In this document: piece by piece, positions 35,334 through 43,749 of the stretch
How positions within the stretch are numbered: the first letter of the stretch is position 1
How the letters are laid out: each line of letters starts with the position of its first letter
NCBI GenBank assembly: GCA_002314935.1
Contig: DCHW01000026.1
Coordinates: 1 to 47,508, forward strand
Source: Clostridiales bacterium UBA1742
GTDB lineage: Bacteria > Bacillota > Clostridia > TANB77 > CAG-508
Direction of reading: 5' to 3'
DNA: 47,508 bases
The notes under the pieces: model-generated
Seen by the model: only the letters and a program-made list of their open reading frames with translations
What the model was told of the DNA's origin: nothing
Database searches by the model: none
Made by a program: the position numbers and the translations under genes

Positions 35334-35630
35334 ATGAATGAAGAGTTAAAAACAATGCTTGATGAATACTTTGTTACAGGTAATGGATTTTCATTATATG
35401 TAGAAAGCAGCGAAATGGCGGAAACTATTTTATTACAGAATGGTTTTAAACGGATTAATTTAAACAACGTAAAGAAAAAAAGAAAAAAGGCAATTATTGG
35501 TATGTTTAAAGAAGGTTATAGAACATATTATAATTCGCAAACTAAAAACAAGTTAGCATTTATAGGATATTCGGTTTTACGAGTAACTTATATTAATGGA
35601 AAAAAAGCTGTTTTAGTATATGTAATGTAA
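35334..35630 (+). CDS. Small unknown accessory protein with in-phase CGG
   Basis: A 98-residue protein with no recognised domain. It has a basic middle (NNVKKKRKKAIIGMFKEGY) and hydrophobic C-terminal strands. AAAGGAGA precedes ATG 35334. CGG 35451-35453 is in phase (F-K-R-I-N), and a skip there leads to a stop after three codons. The gene is driven by the operator-controlled promoter and probably repressed by the divergent 34638 protein. Confidence 0.65.
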   Translation: MNEELKTMLDEYFVTGNGFSLYVESSEMAETILLQNGFKRINLNNVKKKRKKAIIGMFKEGYRTYYNSQTKNKLAFIGYSVLRVTYINGKKAVLVYVM

Positions 35631-35636
35631 AAGACA

Positions 35637-35668
35637 AAAAAGGTAGTAATGTTTTACTACCTTTTTCT
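35637..35668 (+). terminator. Terminator after 35334 gene
   Basis: AGGTAGTAA and TTACTACCT pair around a short loop, followed by TTTTTCTTTT. Confidence 0.8.
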
Positions 35669-35736
35669 TTTAATTATATTATTTGTTAGTTACAATAATT
35701 TTTGCAAAATTATATATTAAAAATAATAAAAAGAAA

Positions 35737-35886
35737 TTAAAAATTCAGATGTGTTATATTTGTTAAAAGATTTTTACTTAAGGCTTTTAAAACTGCTACC
35801 TTAATTAGAGATTTTTTAATAGAACAAACAATGATTTTATTGAACAATTTAGTATTTATTCTATAGTATCTACAATAATAAAAGTT
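35737..35886 (-). pseudogene. Decayed C-terminal fragment of a 34638-type gene
   Basis: On the minus strand this reads YCRYYRINTKLFNKIIVCSI, close to FCRYYCIDSHLLDKIILTAI of the 34638 protein, then KxLxKS-like sequence to a stop. The N-terminal two thirds are missing. It lies just outside the element's left attachment site. Confidence 0.6.
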
Positions 35887-35895
35887 AAATAGTAA

Positions 35896-35930
35896 AAAAT
35901 ACCAGTAGCTAAAACTACTGGTATTTTTAT
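35896..35930. terminator. Hairpin left of attL, probable original tRNA-Pro terminator
   Basis: ATACCAGTAG and CTACTGGTAT form a 10-bp stem with A and T runs on both sides. Before integration it would have lain directly downstream of the leftward tRNA-Pro gene. Confidence 0.65.
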
Positions 35931-35937
35931 ATTTTAT

Positions 35938-35949
35938 TGGTCGGGGTGA
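35938..35949. repeat. attL core (12 bp)
   Basis: TGGTCGGGGTGA, the reverse complement of the last 12 nt of tRNA-Pro including CCA. Confidence 0.8.
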
Positions 35950-36010
35950 AAAGATTACTAAAAATGCTATTTCCCTCTTATAATCAACATTTTCCATATT
36001 GTTTTTCAAA

Positions 36011-36031
36011 TTGCGGAGCGAATTTGCGGAA
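36011..36031. repeat. TTGCGGA(A/G) repeats, left end (2 copies)
   Basis: TTGCGGAG (36011-36018) and TTGCGGAA (36024-36031), spaced 13 nt apart, between attL and the integrase stop. Candidate integrase arm-type sites. Confidence 0.6.
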
Positions 36032-36091
36032 TATTTAGTACTTTATAAGCCTTAAAATTCTAACAAATTCACTGCAATTTTATCTTTTGTT

Positions 36092-37459
36092 TTATGCTTT
36101 TAAATAATATTCATTAAATAAATTGTGTTCTTTCATATAATTAACAAAGTTTTCATTTTCTGAATCAATGAAATGTCGGTCAACATCAATATAATATTTA
36201 TTTGTTATTTGAATGTCTGCATGACCTAATATCTTTTGTAAAACAATAGGTGGCATTTTAGCTTCAGCACATCTTGTTGCAAAGGTTCCTCTTAGCATAT
36301 GGGTATGAACTTGAGTTTTCGTTTTTCCATCTACATCTACATACAAATAAATATCTAGCTTAAATGCAATTCGCTTGATAGCAGAATTTATTGTGCCTTC
36401 TGCATAAAATCCCCCAGTTGTGTTTTCTGGGTTATAGAATAGTAAATTAAACTTATTCTTTTCTACATGAGCTAAACATTCATTAAGATATTTTAAAGCA
36501 ATATCACTTAAATGAATTGTTCTTCTACCTGTTGGTGTTTTAGTATCTAATCCAATACAGTCTTTTCCATTTTCATCTTTGGTAATTGTTTTAGTAATAG
36601 TAATTGATTTGTTTTCTAGATCAATATCTTTCTTATAATCCAAAGATAAAGCTTCTCCAATTCTCATACCAGTTGTAAGCAATAGTAAGAATAAATTTTT
36701 GTGTTTACAATTATAGATAGGTGTAGTTTCAAGATAATCTACAAGCTTTTTTTCTTTATCTAATGTAAGTGCAATTACATCAGGTACAACTTTAATTACT
36801 TTTGTTCTAGGCTTTTGAATAGCATTATAACCGCTCATAAAATTATCTCTAATCATATTTTGACTATAAGCGTAATCAAAAGCTCTTTTAATAATTCTAA
36901 ACCTTTCTTTAATTGTAGTTGGAGAATATTCAGCAAGCTCATTTAAATAGTCAATAATTTCCATTCTACTAACTTTGTTAATAGGTTTTGTAGTAAAAGA
37001 TTCCTTTTCAATCATTTTTAAGTTTGTAGTGTTTTTGTTATGAGTATTGCTATTAATTTTATGAAGTTTGTAGTCTTCCATATAAAGAGGTCTAGCAATA
37101 TCCATAATAGATAAATTGGTTTTACTAATTATTCTTGGTCCACCATTTTTATCAATGTTAAGCTTTGCCTCTAATGCAAGATTTAAAGCTTCTTCTTCAG
37201 TATCTGCAACAAATGTCTTTTTTAATTCTTTCCCTGTTATAGTATCTCTACCTAAAGCCACAGTAGCTTTACTTGTCTGAGAAAAGTAAAACAAATTGCA
37301 TCCACTATTTTTACAAATATGCATTCTTTCCAAACTATCTGCTAATTGATAAGGTTTACTTTTACATATATTGCAATTTTCACATACACTTTTATCAACA
37401 TTCTTTTTAGGCCTGATAGAAGGGTATGTGCCATAAGTTATTCCATTAATTTTACTCAT
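36092..37459 (-). CDS. int: Tyrosine recombinase (element integrase)
   Basis: A 455-residue phage-type integrase. The N-terminus has an unusual Cys cluster (CENCNICK ... CKNSGC, about 26-54), which looks like a zinc ribbon, followed by an AP2-like arm-binding domain. A core-binding domain spans about 125-215. The catalytic domain has Arg in TTGMRIGEAL, HTHMLRGTF (H-x-x-R) and GHADIQITNKYY with the nucleophile Tyr. It lies 140 nt from attL. The ATG is preceded by AAAGGATTTTTAAA, a modest site. It probably recognises the tRNA-Pro 3' end. No in-phase CGG. Confidence 0.93.
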   Translation of the reverse strand: MSKINGITYGTYPSIRPKKNVDKSVCENCNICKSKPYQLADSLERMHICKNSGCNLFYFSQTSKATVALGRDTITGKELKKTFVADTEEEALNLALEAKLNIDKNGGPRIISKTNLSIMDIARPLYMEDYKLHKINSNTHNKNTTNLKMIEKESFTTKPINKVSRMEIIDYLNELAEYSPTTIKERFRIIKRAFDYAYSQNMIRDNFMSGYNAIQKPRTKVIKVVPDVIALTLDKEKKLVDYLETTPIYNCKHKNLFLLLLTTGMRIGEALSLDYKKDIDLENKSITITKTITKDENGKDCIGLDTKTPTGRRTIHLSDIALKYLNECLAHVEKNKFNLLFYNPENTTGGFYAEGTINSAIKRIAFKLDIYLYVDVDGKTKTQVHTHMLRGTFATRCAEAKMPPIVLQKILGHADIQITNKYYIDVDRHFIDSENENFVNYMKEHNLFNEYYLKA

Positions 37460-37498
37460 TTTAAAAATCCTTTCTATGATAAAATTAAAGGAAAACTA

Positions 37499-37637
37499 TT
37501 GCTATATTAAGATTTTATGCTATAATTATATTAGATTAAGAAACATATAGCAAGGTCTTCCTTGTAATTTTATATGAGTTTAAAAAGTCTCTTTTGAAGG
37601 TTTAAATGTTCCATATTTAAATCTTCTTTTTTATTCA
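37499..37637 (+). ncRNA. Candidate small RNA antisense to the xis-int leader
   Basis: On the plus strand TTGCTA (37499-37504) and TATAAT (37521-37526) form a promoter with a 16-nt spacer. About 100 nt on, GAAG-G-TTTAAAT pairs with ATTTAAA-T-CTTC followed by T6. The transcript would be antisense to the region between xis and int. There is no open frame. Confidence 0.4.
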
Positions 37638-37819
37638 TTTGTTTGGATATTTTTAAAATACTCTTTAAAAGATTCCTCCATAACAAGCCAAGACTTACCA
37701 ATTTTTTTAGCTGGAAAATCTTTTTTATGGAATAACTCTAAACAAGTTTGATTACCTATCTTTAGTGCTTGTCTAATATCTTTTGTTTCTAAAAATATAG
37801 TTCCATTAAGTGTTTTCAT
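37631..37819 (-). CDS. xis: Excisionase / helix-turn-helix protein
   Basis: A 62-residue winged-helix protein of the excisionase or HTH_17 type: TKDIRQALKIGNQTCLELFH helix-turn-helix, then KKIGKSWLVMEESFKEYF wing. GGAGAAC precedes the ATG. It lies upstream of int in the same direction, the usual order for integrase and its directionality factor. Confidence 0.8.
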   Translation of the reverse strand: MKTLNGTIFLETKDIRQALKIGNQTCLELFHKKDFPAKKIGKSWLVMEESFKEYFKNIQTNE

Positions 37820-37879
37820 AAGCAGTTCTCCTTTCGTTTAGTGTAATAATTAATACCTAAAAGATAGATACTTTGTCTT

Positions 37880-37990
37880 TCATTGGAATTTCACCACTCC
37901 GCAATTTTGCCGAGTTACCCTCATTGCGTGCGACGGCTCATCAGTCGATTACTCTGACTTCAACGCTCAAGCTGTGACTAGGTAAAAGTT
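37880..37990 (-). other. GC-rich structured region upstream of xis
   Basis: Clearly GC-richer than its surroundings and non-coding. On the minus strand CGCAAT pairs with ATTGCG enclosing GAG-GGTAA-CTC, GCCG pairs with CGGC, and AGTC pairs with GACT nearby. It includes an inverted TTGCGGAG (37897-37904). It may be a structured leader RNA or an integrase/excisionase binding region. Nothing else is seen in the 400-nt gap apart from the promoter at 38074. Confidence 0.45.
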
Positions 37991-38073
37991 TCATTATACG
38001 TTGTAAAATATTATATGATGTTCCCAAAATCTAGAACATATTTGTAAATGTTCAAAAGATTTATGCAATTCTC

Positions 38074-38102
38074 TTGACTATCATTAATAAAAAGTTTATA
38101 AT
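38074..38102 (+). promoter_or_regulatory. Promoter
   Basis: TTGACT (38074-38079) and TATAAT (38097-38102) with a 17-nt spacer, 120 nt before ATG 38224. Confidence 0.75.
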
Positions 38103-38223
38103 CGATAGTGAGAAAAGACAACAAAACCTTTTAAGTTACTCACATTATATATTGAGATTTGTAAAATGTCAACAAATTTTCAAATATATTTTTATTTTTC
38201 TCACAAGAAAGGAAGAATTACCC

Positions 38224-39327
38224 ATGAAATTATTTAATATAGCTGTTCCAAAAGATAGTATTTCAATGATTTTAGATCCAGCTGGAGATGTTGAAAATTA
38301 TAATACTACAATATTTTTATATAAATCAAAAATAGAATTAGCAGATAAAGACAATGAATTTTCAAAACATATAGTATTGGATTTAGACAAAAAAAATAAA
38401 AATGAAAAAATTATGAAATTTATGTGTAATCAAAAATATGGGACATTTTTATTAGATTTTTTGAATGCAGACTTTTCAACTGCCGAAAATGCATATAATA
38501 CATTTTTTGTATATTATGGAATTGAAGGAATTGGAAGTTTAGATGATATAAAAAGAAAATATGCCATTGAGTATTCTACAAGATATGTATCAACTAAGAA
38601 ATTTCTAGATTATTATTCTAAAGTGTATGAACTTATTAGCATGGATTATATAAAATACCAAAACGATTTAAGAAAAACTGTGGATTTTGTTTTTGATTTA
38701 CATGAACATAAAAGTACCAAAAATATAGATAAATATTCTAAATTTATGGCTTATTCTTCGGCTATTAATTTAACTGGTCAATTTTACTCACAAATAAGAT
38801 TAGGAATGGTTAGAAGTTTAGCTAAAGAGTTACCTAATGAAATGAGTATTAAACAATTAGAAAAATTAGCTTTAGATATTGCAAATAAGAAAACTCGTAA
38901 AGCAATAGTATATGTTTATGAGAGTACATCTTTTTTTGCACTTACATATGTTGCGTTAAATGACTTAATACAAAATACCAAAAGAAATATAAGTGTATGC
39001 CAAAATTGTGGAAGATATTATCTTCAATACTCTGGAAAAGAAATATATTGTGAACTTCCAAATCAAGATGGAAGTCCAACTTGCAAGTCTTATGCTTCAA
39101 GAAAAGCTTATGATATAAAAATAGTAGAAGATACAGCAGAACTTGCATATAAAAGAGAATATCAAAGAAGAATGACAAAAGTATATCGCGCAAGTGAAGT
39201 AGTAAAACCTGTAATGAGAATGGAATTTAATTCATGGAAAGATAAAGCAAGAAAACAATTAAAACTATATAGACAAAATAAAATAACAGCTGATGAATTG
39301 TGCAATTGGCTAGATAAAAATAAATAA
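38224..39327 (+). CDS. DUF6076-like zinc-finger protein
   Basis: A 367-residue protein. The C-terminal third has a Cys-rich segment (SVCQNCGRYYLQYSGKEIYC, then CKSYASRKAYD), a treble-clef-like zinc site seen in element-borne proteins I associate with DUF6076. A charged C-terminal helix ends FNSWKDKARKQLKLYRQNK. The N-terminal 250 residues are mainly helical and unrecognised. AAGGAAG precedes ATG 38224; an earlier in-frame ATG at 38074 lies in the promoter. Function unknown. Confidence 0.75.
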   Translation: MKLFNIAVPKDSISMILDPAGDVENYNTTIFLYKSKIELADKDNEFSKHIVLDLDKKNKNEKIMKFMCNQKYGTFLLDFLNADFSTAENAYNTFFVYYGIEGIGSLDDIKRKYAIEYSTRYVSTKKFLDYYSKVYELISMDYIKYQNDLRKTVDFVFDLHEHKSTKNIDKYSKFMAYSSAINLTGQFYSQIRLGMVRSLAKELPNEMSIKQLEKLALDIANKKTRKAIVYVYESTSFFALTYVALNDLIQNTKRNISVCQNCGRYYLQYSGKEIYCELPNQDGSPTCKSYASRKAYDIKIVEDTAELAYKREYQRRMTKVYRASEVVKPVMRMEFNSWKDKARKQLKLYRQNKITADELCNWLDKNK

Positions 39328-39329
39328 AA

Positions 39330-39386
39330 AAATTAAACTAATTGCCACCACACATATTGACTTGTGGTGGTAATTAGTTTAAAACA
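39330..39386 (+). terminator. Strong terminator (18-bp stem)
   Basis: AAACTAATTGCCACCACA and TGTGGTGGTAATTAGTTT pair with one mismatch around a 10-nt loop. Confidence 0.75.
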
Positions 39387-39393
39387 TTTAGGG

Positions 39394-39540
39394 ATAAGAA
39401 GAAATTAAGAAAAGAATTTGATAAATGGAAAAAACAAGCAAAGCAAGAGTTAAGGAATATAAGCAAGAGAGAATAACAGAAAATGAGTTATATAAGCGGA
39501 TAAGTAATAATAAAAGAGAATGGGATACGCGACAAAAATA
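39394..39540 (+). pseudogene. Remnant of a DUF6076-type gene 3' end
   Basis: The frame reads EFDKWKKQAKQEL, then, in another frame, EYKQERITENELYKRISNNK to a TAA. This is the C-terminal pattern of the preceding gene (FNSWKDKARKQLKLYRQNKI). A one-base deletion separates the halves, so this break is unlike the CGG sites. It suggests an old tandem paralogue. Confidence 0.6.
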
Positions 39541-39559
39541 ATGTTTTTTCACAAAAATA

Positions 39560-39588
39560 TTGACAAGAGATTTTTGCAATAGTATAAT
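39560..39588 (+). promoter_or_regulatory. Consensus promoter of the 39624-42098 cassette
   Basis: TTGACA (39560-39565) and TATAAT (39583-39588) with a 17-nt spacer. Confidence 0.85.
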
Positions 39589-39623
39589 ACAAATATAAAG
39601 AAAAACAGAAAGGTCGATGTACT

Positions 39624-40226
39624 ATGAATGCAGAAAAATTTTTAAAAAATGAAATTCCATATGGAGTAAGGCAAAAACTAATAGGCACATTATCTAGAGC
39701 TTATGCAGATACTGAGAATTTAAAGTTATCAGATTCAGCATTTAACTCAAATAAAGGTAATGAAACACTTACTTATATACGAAATCTAAAGGTTGAAGAA
39801 CAAATAAAAAATGAAATTGAAAATAATTTTTTACCTTTTGGGTATAAAGAATGTAAAAATTATGCTGAAAATTGTACACATTATGAATTTGGAACAAAAA
39901 ATGCTATTGTTACAGTTTCTAGAGTTCAAAAAGAGAATATGCTACCAAGAAAGGCAATATTTAGAGAGAATTTATCATTTAACAATCAAATTTCTCTTTT
40001 TGATGATGAAGAAGCAACAACAAGTAAGAAACATATCCTATTAACTCACGTATGTGAAGATGGCAAGCTAAAAAGTCTAATGTTAGGAATACCATCAGTT
40101 GATGGAAAAACATGGGAGTATAATTTGAATTTATTAAAAGAATTCAATGTTATAGAGAACACTGAAGAAGAATTACCTGCAACTACATTAAGAATTAGAA
40201 AAGTTGTTAAGGAAGGGAAAAATTAA
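39624..40226 (+). CDS. Unknown protein, first gene of ImmA/IrrE cassette
   Basis: A 200-residue soluble protein with no recognised domain. The C-terminal half has strands such as KHILLTHVCEDGKLKSLMLGIPSVDGKTWEYNL, and the middle FDDEE acidic stretch may be a linker. It heads a three-gene operon whose members overlap end to start (the stop TAA overlaps the next ATG here). It could be a partner or antitoxin of the downstream ImmA/IrrE protein; that is inference. Confidence 0.7.
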   Translation: MNAEKFLKNEIPYGVRQKLIGTLSRAYADTENLKLSDSAFNSNKGNETLTYIRNLKVEEQIKNEIENNFLPFGYKECKNYAENCTHYEFGTKNAIVTVSRVQKENMLPRKAIFRENLSFNNQISLFDDEEATTSKKHILLTHVCEDGKLKSLMLGIPSVDGKTWEYNLNLLKEFNVIENTEEELPATTLRIRKVVKEGKN

Positions 40227-41401
40227 TGTTAAAAGAAAATAAAAATTTAAAAATAGTTCCTGAAAAATTAAAAGAGGCAAGATTGTCAAGAGGATATACA
40301 GTTACTTCTCTAGCTGAAAAAATAGGAGTTCTAAAACAAACTATTTCGAAATATGAATTAGGACAATGTTCACCTAGTTATGAAATTATGATAAAGTATT
40401 GTAATTTGCTAAATTTTGATATTAACTTTTTTTTATTCAACAATGAAGAAAATAATGATAATTATGGAACGATTTTCTTTAGAAGCCTAAAGTCAGCAGA
40501 GAGTCAAGTTAGAGAGGAAATAAAAATAAGAATAAAATGGGCGAATTTAATTTATAAATATATAGATGAATTTATTGAATTTCCAAAATTAAACTTGCCA
40601 GATTTTGATTCCAAATTACAGGAAGACTTAGATTTATACAAGATAGAAGAAATTGCAGATACACTTAGAAAATATTGGAATGTAAGTAATGGACCTATAA
40701 ATAATTTTTCTGTTTTATTGGAACAAAATGGGATAATATTATGTAATAGTAATATTAATGATGTGAAAGTTGACGCATGCTCAGAGGTTATTAATAATAC
40801 AGCAATATTTTTTATTAGAACAAATGATATTTCTGCATGCAGATTAAGATTTGATTTAGCACACGAATTAGGGCACTTAATCCTTCATTCTAGTATAACA
40901 AAAGAGGAATTAGAGAACAAAGAACTTCTTGATAAAATAGAAAGAGAAGCGAATATGTTTGCTAGTGCATTTTTGTTGCCTAGAGAAGAATTTAGTAATG
41001 AAGTGTTAGCTTTATCATTAGACCATTTTGTTAATTTAAAAGCTAGATGGAAAGTATCAATAGCAGCAATGATATATAGATGTAAGGAACTAGGAATTTT
41101 TAATGATAGTCAAGTATTATATCTTAGAAAACAGATAAGTTTAAAAAAATGGAGAACTATAGAGCCATTAGATGATGTTATTGCAATAGAAAAACCAAAA
41201 TTATTATCAAATGCTATAAAATTACTAATAGTTAATAGCTTACAAAGTAAAGATCAGATAAATAAAGGAGTTAATATTCCTAAGCAAGATTTGCTAGTTT
41301 TATCAAATTTGCCATTGGATTATCTTGATGAAGAGATAGATTTAAAAATTAAGAAGAAAGTTTTAAATATTAATGATTTTAAATTAGAAAGTAATGAGTA
41401 A
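40226..41401 (+). CDS. XRE-ImmA/IrrE metallopeptidase regulator
   Basis: A 391-residue fusion. An N-terminal HTH_3 domain (about 10-65, LAEKIGVLKQTISKYELGQC) is followed by an ImmA/IrrE peptidase domain with RFDLAHELGHLILHSS (HExxH, near 212-222) and a downstream EANMFASAFLLP third ligand. A C-terminal extension of about 110 residues is unassigned. Relatives cleave repressors on DNA damage or phage entry, freeing element excision or defence genes. It overlaps both neighbours, so it is translated with them. Confidence 0.88.
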   Translation: MLKENKNLKIVPEKLKEARLSRGYTVTSLAEKIGVLKQTISKYELGQCSPSYEIMIKYCNLLNFDINFFLFNNEENNDNYGTIFFRSLKSAESQVREEIKIRIKWANLIYKYIDEFIEFPKLNLPDFDSKLQEDLDLYKIEEIADTLRKYWNVSNGPINNFSVLLEQNGIILCNSNINDVKVDACSEVINNTAIFFIRTNDISACRLRFDLAHELGHLILHSSITKEELENKELLDKIEREANMFASAFLLPREEFSNEVLALSLDHFVNLKARWKVSIAAMIYRCKELGIFNDSQVLYLRKQISLKKWRTIEPLDDVIAIEKPKLLSNAIKLLIVNSLQSKDQINKGVNIPKQDLLVLSNLPLDYLDEEIDLKIKKKVLNINDFKLESNE

Positions 41402-42098
41402 AAAGAAGCAGGTGATTAAAATAAAAAGAAGGCTAAATATATTTATAGATGAAAGTGGAGATTTTGGATTTACAAAGGGAAGTTCAGAATTATATGGTGT
41501 TTCATTTACAATACATGAAAGTGATGACTCAATAACAAGTGATTTGGAATACTTAAATAATAGATTAAAAAAAGCTAATTATGATGGAATGATACATTTA
41601 GCAGATTTAATTGCAAGACGTGGAGATTATGCTCATTTTAATCTAAAACAAAGAAAAGAAATTTTTTGGTCTATATTTTATTTTTCAAAAAGAGTAAAAG
41701 TAAAGATACATACAATTATAGTTGATAAAAGATTTAAAAATAATAAAACACAATTACACATGGAATTAGCAGGAAAGATAAATGAATTTTTCAATTCAAT
41801 ATCAGATTATATGAATGAATTTGACAGAGTAGTTGTTTATTATGATAATGGACAAGATTCATTAGGTGCTATAATTGATACTCTTTTACTTAACAAAACA
41901 AATGTTGAACACAGAATAGAATTTAATCACAAAGAGAAAAGACTATTCCAAGTATCTGATATGTTAACATTTATAGATAAAATTGTATATAAACATAACA
42001 ATAATATGCCTATGACAAAAGCTGAACAATACTTTTTTAGTGTAAAAGATATTTTAGGAATAATAAGACAATTAAAACCTAAAAGATTATATAAATAA
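41394..42098 (+). CDS. DUF3800 protein (RNase H-like fold)
   Basis: A 234-residue DUF3800 member. It opens NIFIDESGDFGF (the family's acidic D-E-S-G-D), contains VVVYYDNGQDSLGAI and closes with an acidic strand, KEKRLFQVSDMLTFIDKIVY. The acidic residues suggest a metal-dependent nuclease of the RNase H superfamily, though activity is unproven. Its ATG overlaps the stop of the ImmA/IrrE gene (ATGAGTAA). Confidence 0.85.
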   Translation: MSKKKQVIKIKRRLNIFIDESGDFGFTKGSSELYGVSFTIHESDDSITSDLEYLNNRLKKANYDGMIHLADLIARRGDYAHFNLKQRKEIFWSIFYFSKRVKVKIHTIIVDKRFKNNKTQLHMELAGKINEFFNSISDYMNEFDRVVVYYDNGQDSLGAIIDTLLLNKTNVEHRIEFNHKEKRLFQVSDMLTFIDKIVYKHNNNMPMTKAEQYFFSVKDILGIIRQLKPKRLYK

Positions 42099-42099
42099 A

Positions 42100-42175
42100 A
42101 AGCCATTCTTTCGAATGACTTTTTGCGACGCTCAGCGTCTACACGGGTTTGGTCCTTTTGAGACCAAAGTAGAAT
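42100..42175 (+). terminator. Terminator and further hairpins after DUF3800 gene
   Basis: AAGCCATTC pairs with GAATGACTT (one mismatch) followed by TTT. GACGCT/AGCGTC and TTTGGTC/GACCAAA follow as two more perfect hairpins. Between here and the next gene (42470) there is only a short gene remnant and a promoter. Confidence 0.65.
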
Positions 42176-42292
42176 AATATCTACAATAAATATTATTCCA
42201 TAATTTATTTAATTATACACTAAATTTAAGAAAAAGTACATAATTTTTTAAAAAAAGTATAAATTTTTTAAAAATTATATAAATATAGTAAA

Positions 42293-42361
42293 TGAAGATG
42301 GAACAGAAAAACCACTTGCTAATAATACTATTAAAATAGCTGATATAAGTAATAATATGTA
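42293..42361 (+). pseudogene. Short C-terminal gene remnant
   Basis: An open stretch without a start codon or ribosome site reads VNEDGTEKPLANNTIKIADI to a TAA. It looks like the tail of a lost gene; the family is not recognised. Confidence 0.35.
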
Positions 42362-42393
42362 ATGATACAATTATATTCACTTTCACAAAAAAT

Positions 42394-42422
42394 TTGCAAA
42401 AAAATTATAGAAATGTTATAAT
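42394..42422 (+). promoter_or_regulatory. Promoter
   Basis: TTGCAA (42394-42399) and TATAAT (42417-42422) with a 17-nt spacer, before the 42470 gene. Confidence 0.7.
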
Positions 42423-42469
42423 TAGTTTAGTTATTATTAATATATTTTTATATTATAAGGAGAAAAAAT

Positions 42470-43348
42470 ATGGAACAATTATCAAGTCAGGATAAAAAAG
42501 AATTATTTATGAGCATGGTACAAAAAGCAAAAGATGGTACATTAGACATGATGAGAATGACAAAATCTAGAGAGTATGATGAAACATATAGTAAATTAGA
42601 AAATAACAATGGACCATTCGGATTAGTAGTTGGAGGAATTACTAAAGATGGAAAAGTTTCAGTTTATCTTGCAGAATTAATGTATAAACAACTTCCAAGT
42701 GATATGGTGGGCGGTTCAATGATTTCATCTTTGGAACTTGAAGAGTCTGAGTTAAGTGATTTTTTAGATAGATTTTATGATATGAATAATATGGAAATAT
42801 TAAATGAATTTTTTAAAAATCAACCTGATTATGTAAAAAATGCTAGTCTTCAAGAATATAAAGATAATGGATACAATCGCTTTTATAATAGATTATTAAC
42901 ACTTAATGGTTTAGATTACTTAACTCAAGATGGAACAAACTTGGCAGAACCACCAAGACATGATTTATATGAGCTTGAAAATGGATTAGAAATAAAATTA
43001 AAAGACGATAAGCCTTATATATTATTTGAAATAGAAGGTGATGTTGCGCTATATGATATTACTACTGGTGAGTTCAAAAAGGCATTTAAAGATTCTAAAT
43101 ATGAAGAATATTCGTCAGCATTTTTACAATCAGTTGAAAATTTACCTAGAATATATGAAGCTATTACAAAAGGTACATATAGAAGAGAAGATTTTATGAC
43201 TGTGATACAGACTCAAGGAAAACAAACCCCTTTACAACAAAAAGAAGCAGAATTATCTAAATTAGAGAATGAAGAAAAAACAATTTCTAAAGCAGAAGCT
43301 TTAAAAGATAAACAAAATGCAAAAGAAGGTCAAAATATAGGAGAGTAA
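42470..43348 (+). CDS. Unknown element protein
   Basis: A 292-residue acidic protein without a membrane segment. The C-terminal 40 residues are a charged coiled coil (Gln/Glu/Lys). The middle has EPPRHDLYELENGLEIKLKD, a pattern common in large proteins of Firmicutes conjugative elements, but I cannot name the family. AAGGAGAAA precedes ATG 42470. It is 4 nt from the next gene, so they form an operon. Confidence 0.7.
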   Translation: MEQLSSQDKKELFMSMVQKAKDGTLDMMRMTKSREYDETYSKLENNNGPFGLVVGGITKDGKVSVYLAELMYKQLPSDMVGGSMISSLELEESELSDFLDRFYDMNNMEILNEFFKNQPDYVKNASLQEYKDNGYNRFYNRLLTLNGLDYLTQDGTNLAEPPRHDLYELENGLEIKLKDDKPYILFEIEGDVALYDITTGEFKKAFKDSKYEEYSSAFLQSVENLPRIYEAITKGTYRREDFMTVIQTQGKQTPLQQKEAELSKLENEEKTISKAEALKDKQNAKEGQNIGE

Positions 43349-43352
43349 TTTT

Positions 43353-43745
43353 ATGAAAGAAAATACACAAGAAAAATCATTAGTTGAAGTTAATGAAAAT
43401 AGTATATTTTATAAAATCAAGAATTTCTTTAGAAACCTATTCCATAGAAAAGAAGCTGTTAACAATGTTATTGGTTTTGAAACAATTGAAAAAAACATAG
43501 AAAAGTCAGAACAAAAAAATGCTTTTATGGAATCAATTAAAAATATTGAAAATGAAGAAACAAAACTATTAAAATTACAAAAGCAATATCGTAGTGGAGA
43601 AATAAAGGAAGAAGAACTTACTGAAGCTCAAGTTAATTCTTTATGTACTTTATATGATAAACAAATTGAAAATTTAAGAAAATCAAATCAAGTTAGAAAG
43701 CAAAAACTTTTAGAATATAGAAGAAAATTTCAAGTTGATAATTAA
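43353..43745 (+). CDS. Unknown coiled-coil element protein
   Basis: A 130-residue, highly charged helical protein. It has a basic patch (KNFFRNLFHRKEAV, about 25-38) that could be an amphipathic membrane-associating helix, followed by a coiled coil (about 45-125). AGGAGAG lies before the ATG. No family recognised. A terminator follows. Confidence 0.65.
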   Translation: MKENTQEKSLVEVNENSIFYKIKNFFRNLFHRKEAVNNVIGFETIEKNIEKSEQKNAFMESIKNIENEETKLLKLQKQYRSGEIKEEELTEAQVNSLCTLYDKQIENLRKSNQVRKQKLLEYRRKFQVDN

Positions 43746-43749
43746 GATT

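Noticed and set aside
35737..36009. A 90-residue leftward gene across the attachment site
   Set aside because: Only the part left of attL resembles a protein (a fragment of the 34638 family); the rest runs by chance through att and element DNA.
39394..39540. Another CGG-dependent gene
   Set aside because: Its frame break is a missing A in TTAAGG, and its CGG, if skipped, leads to an immediate stop. It is a plain remnant.
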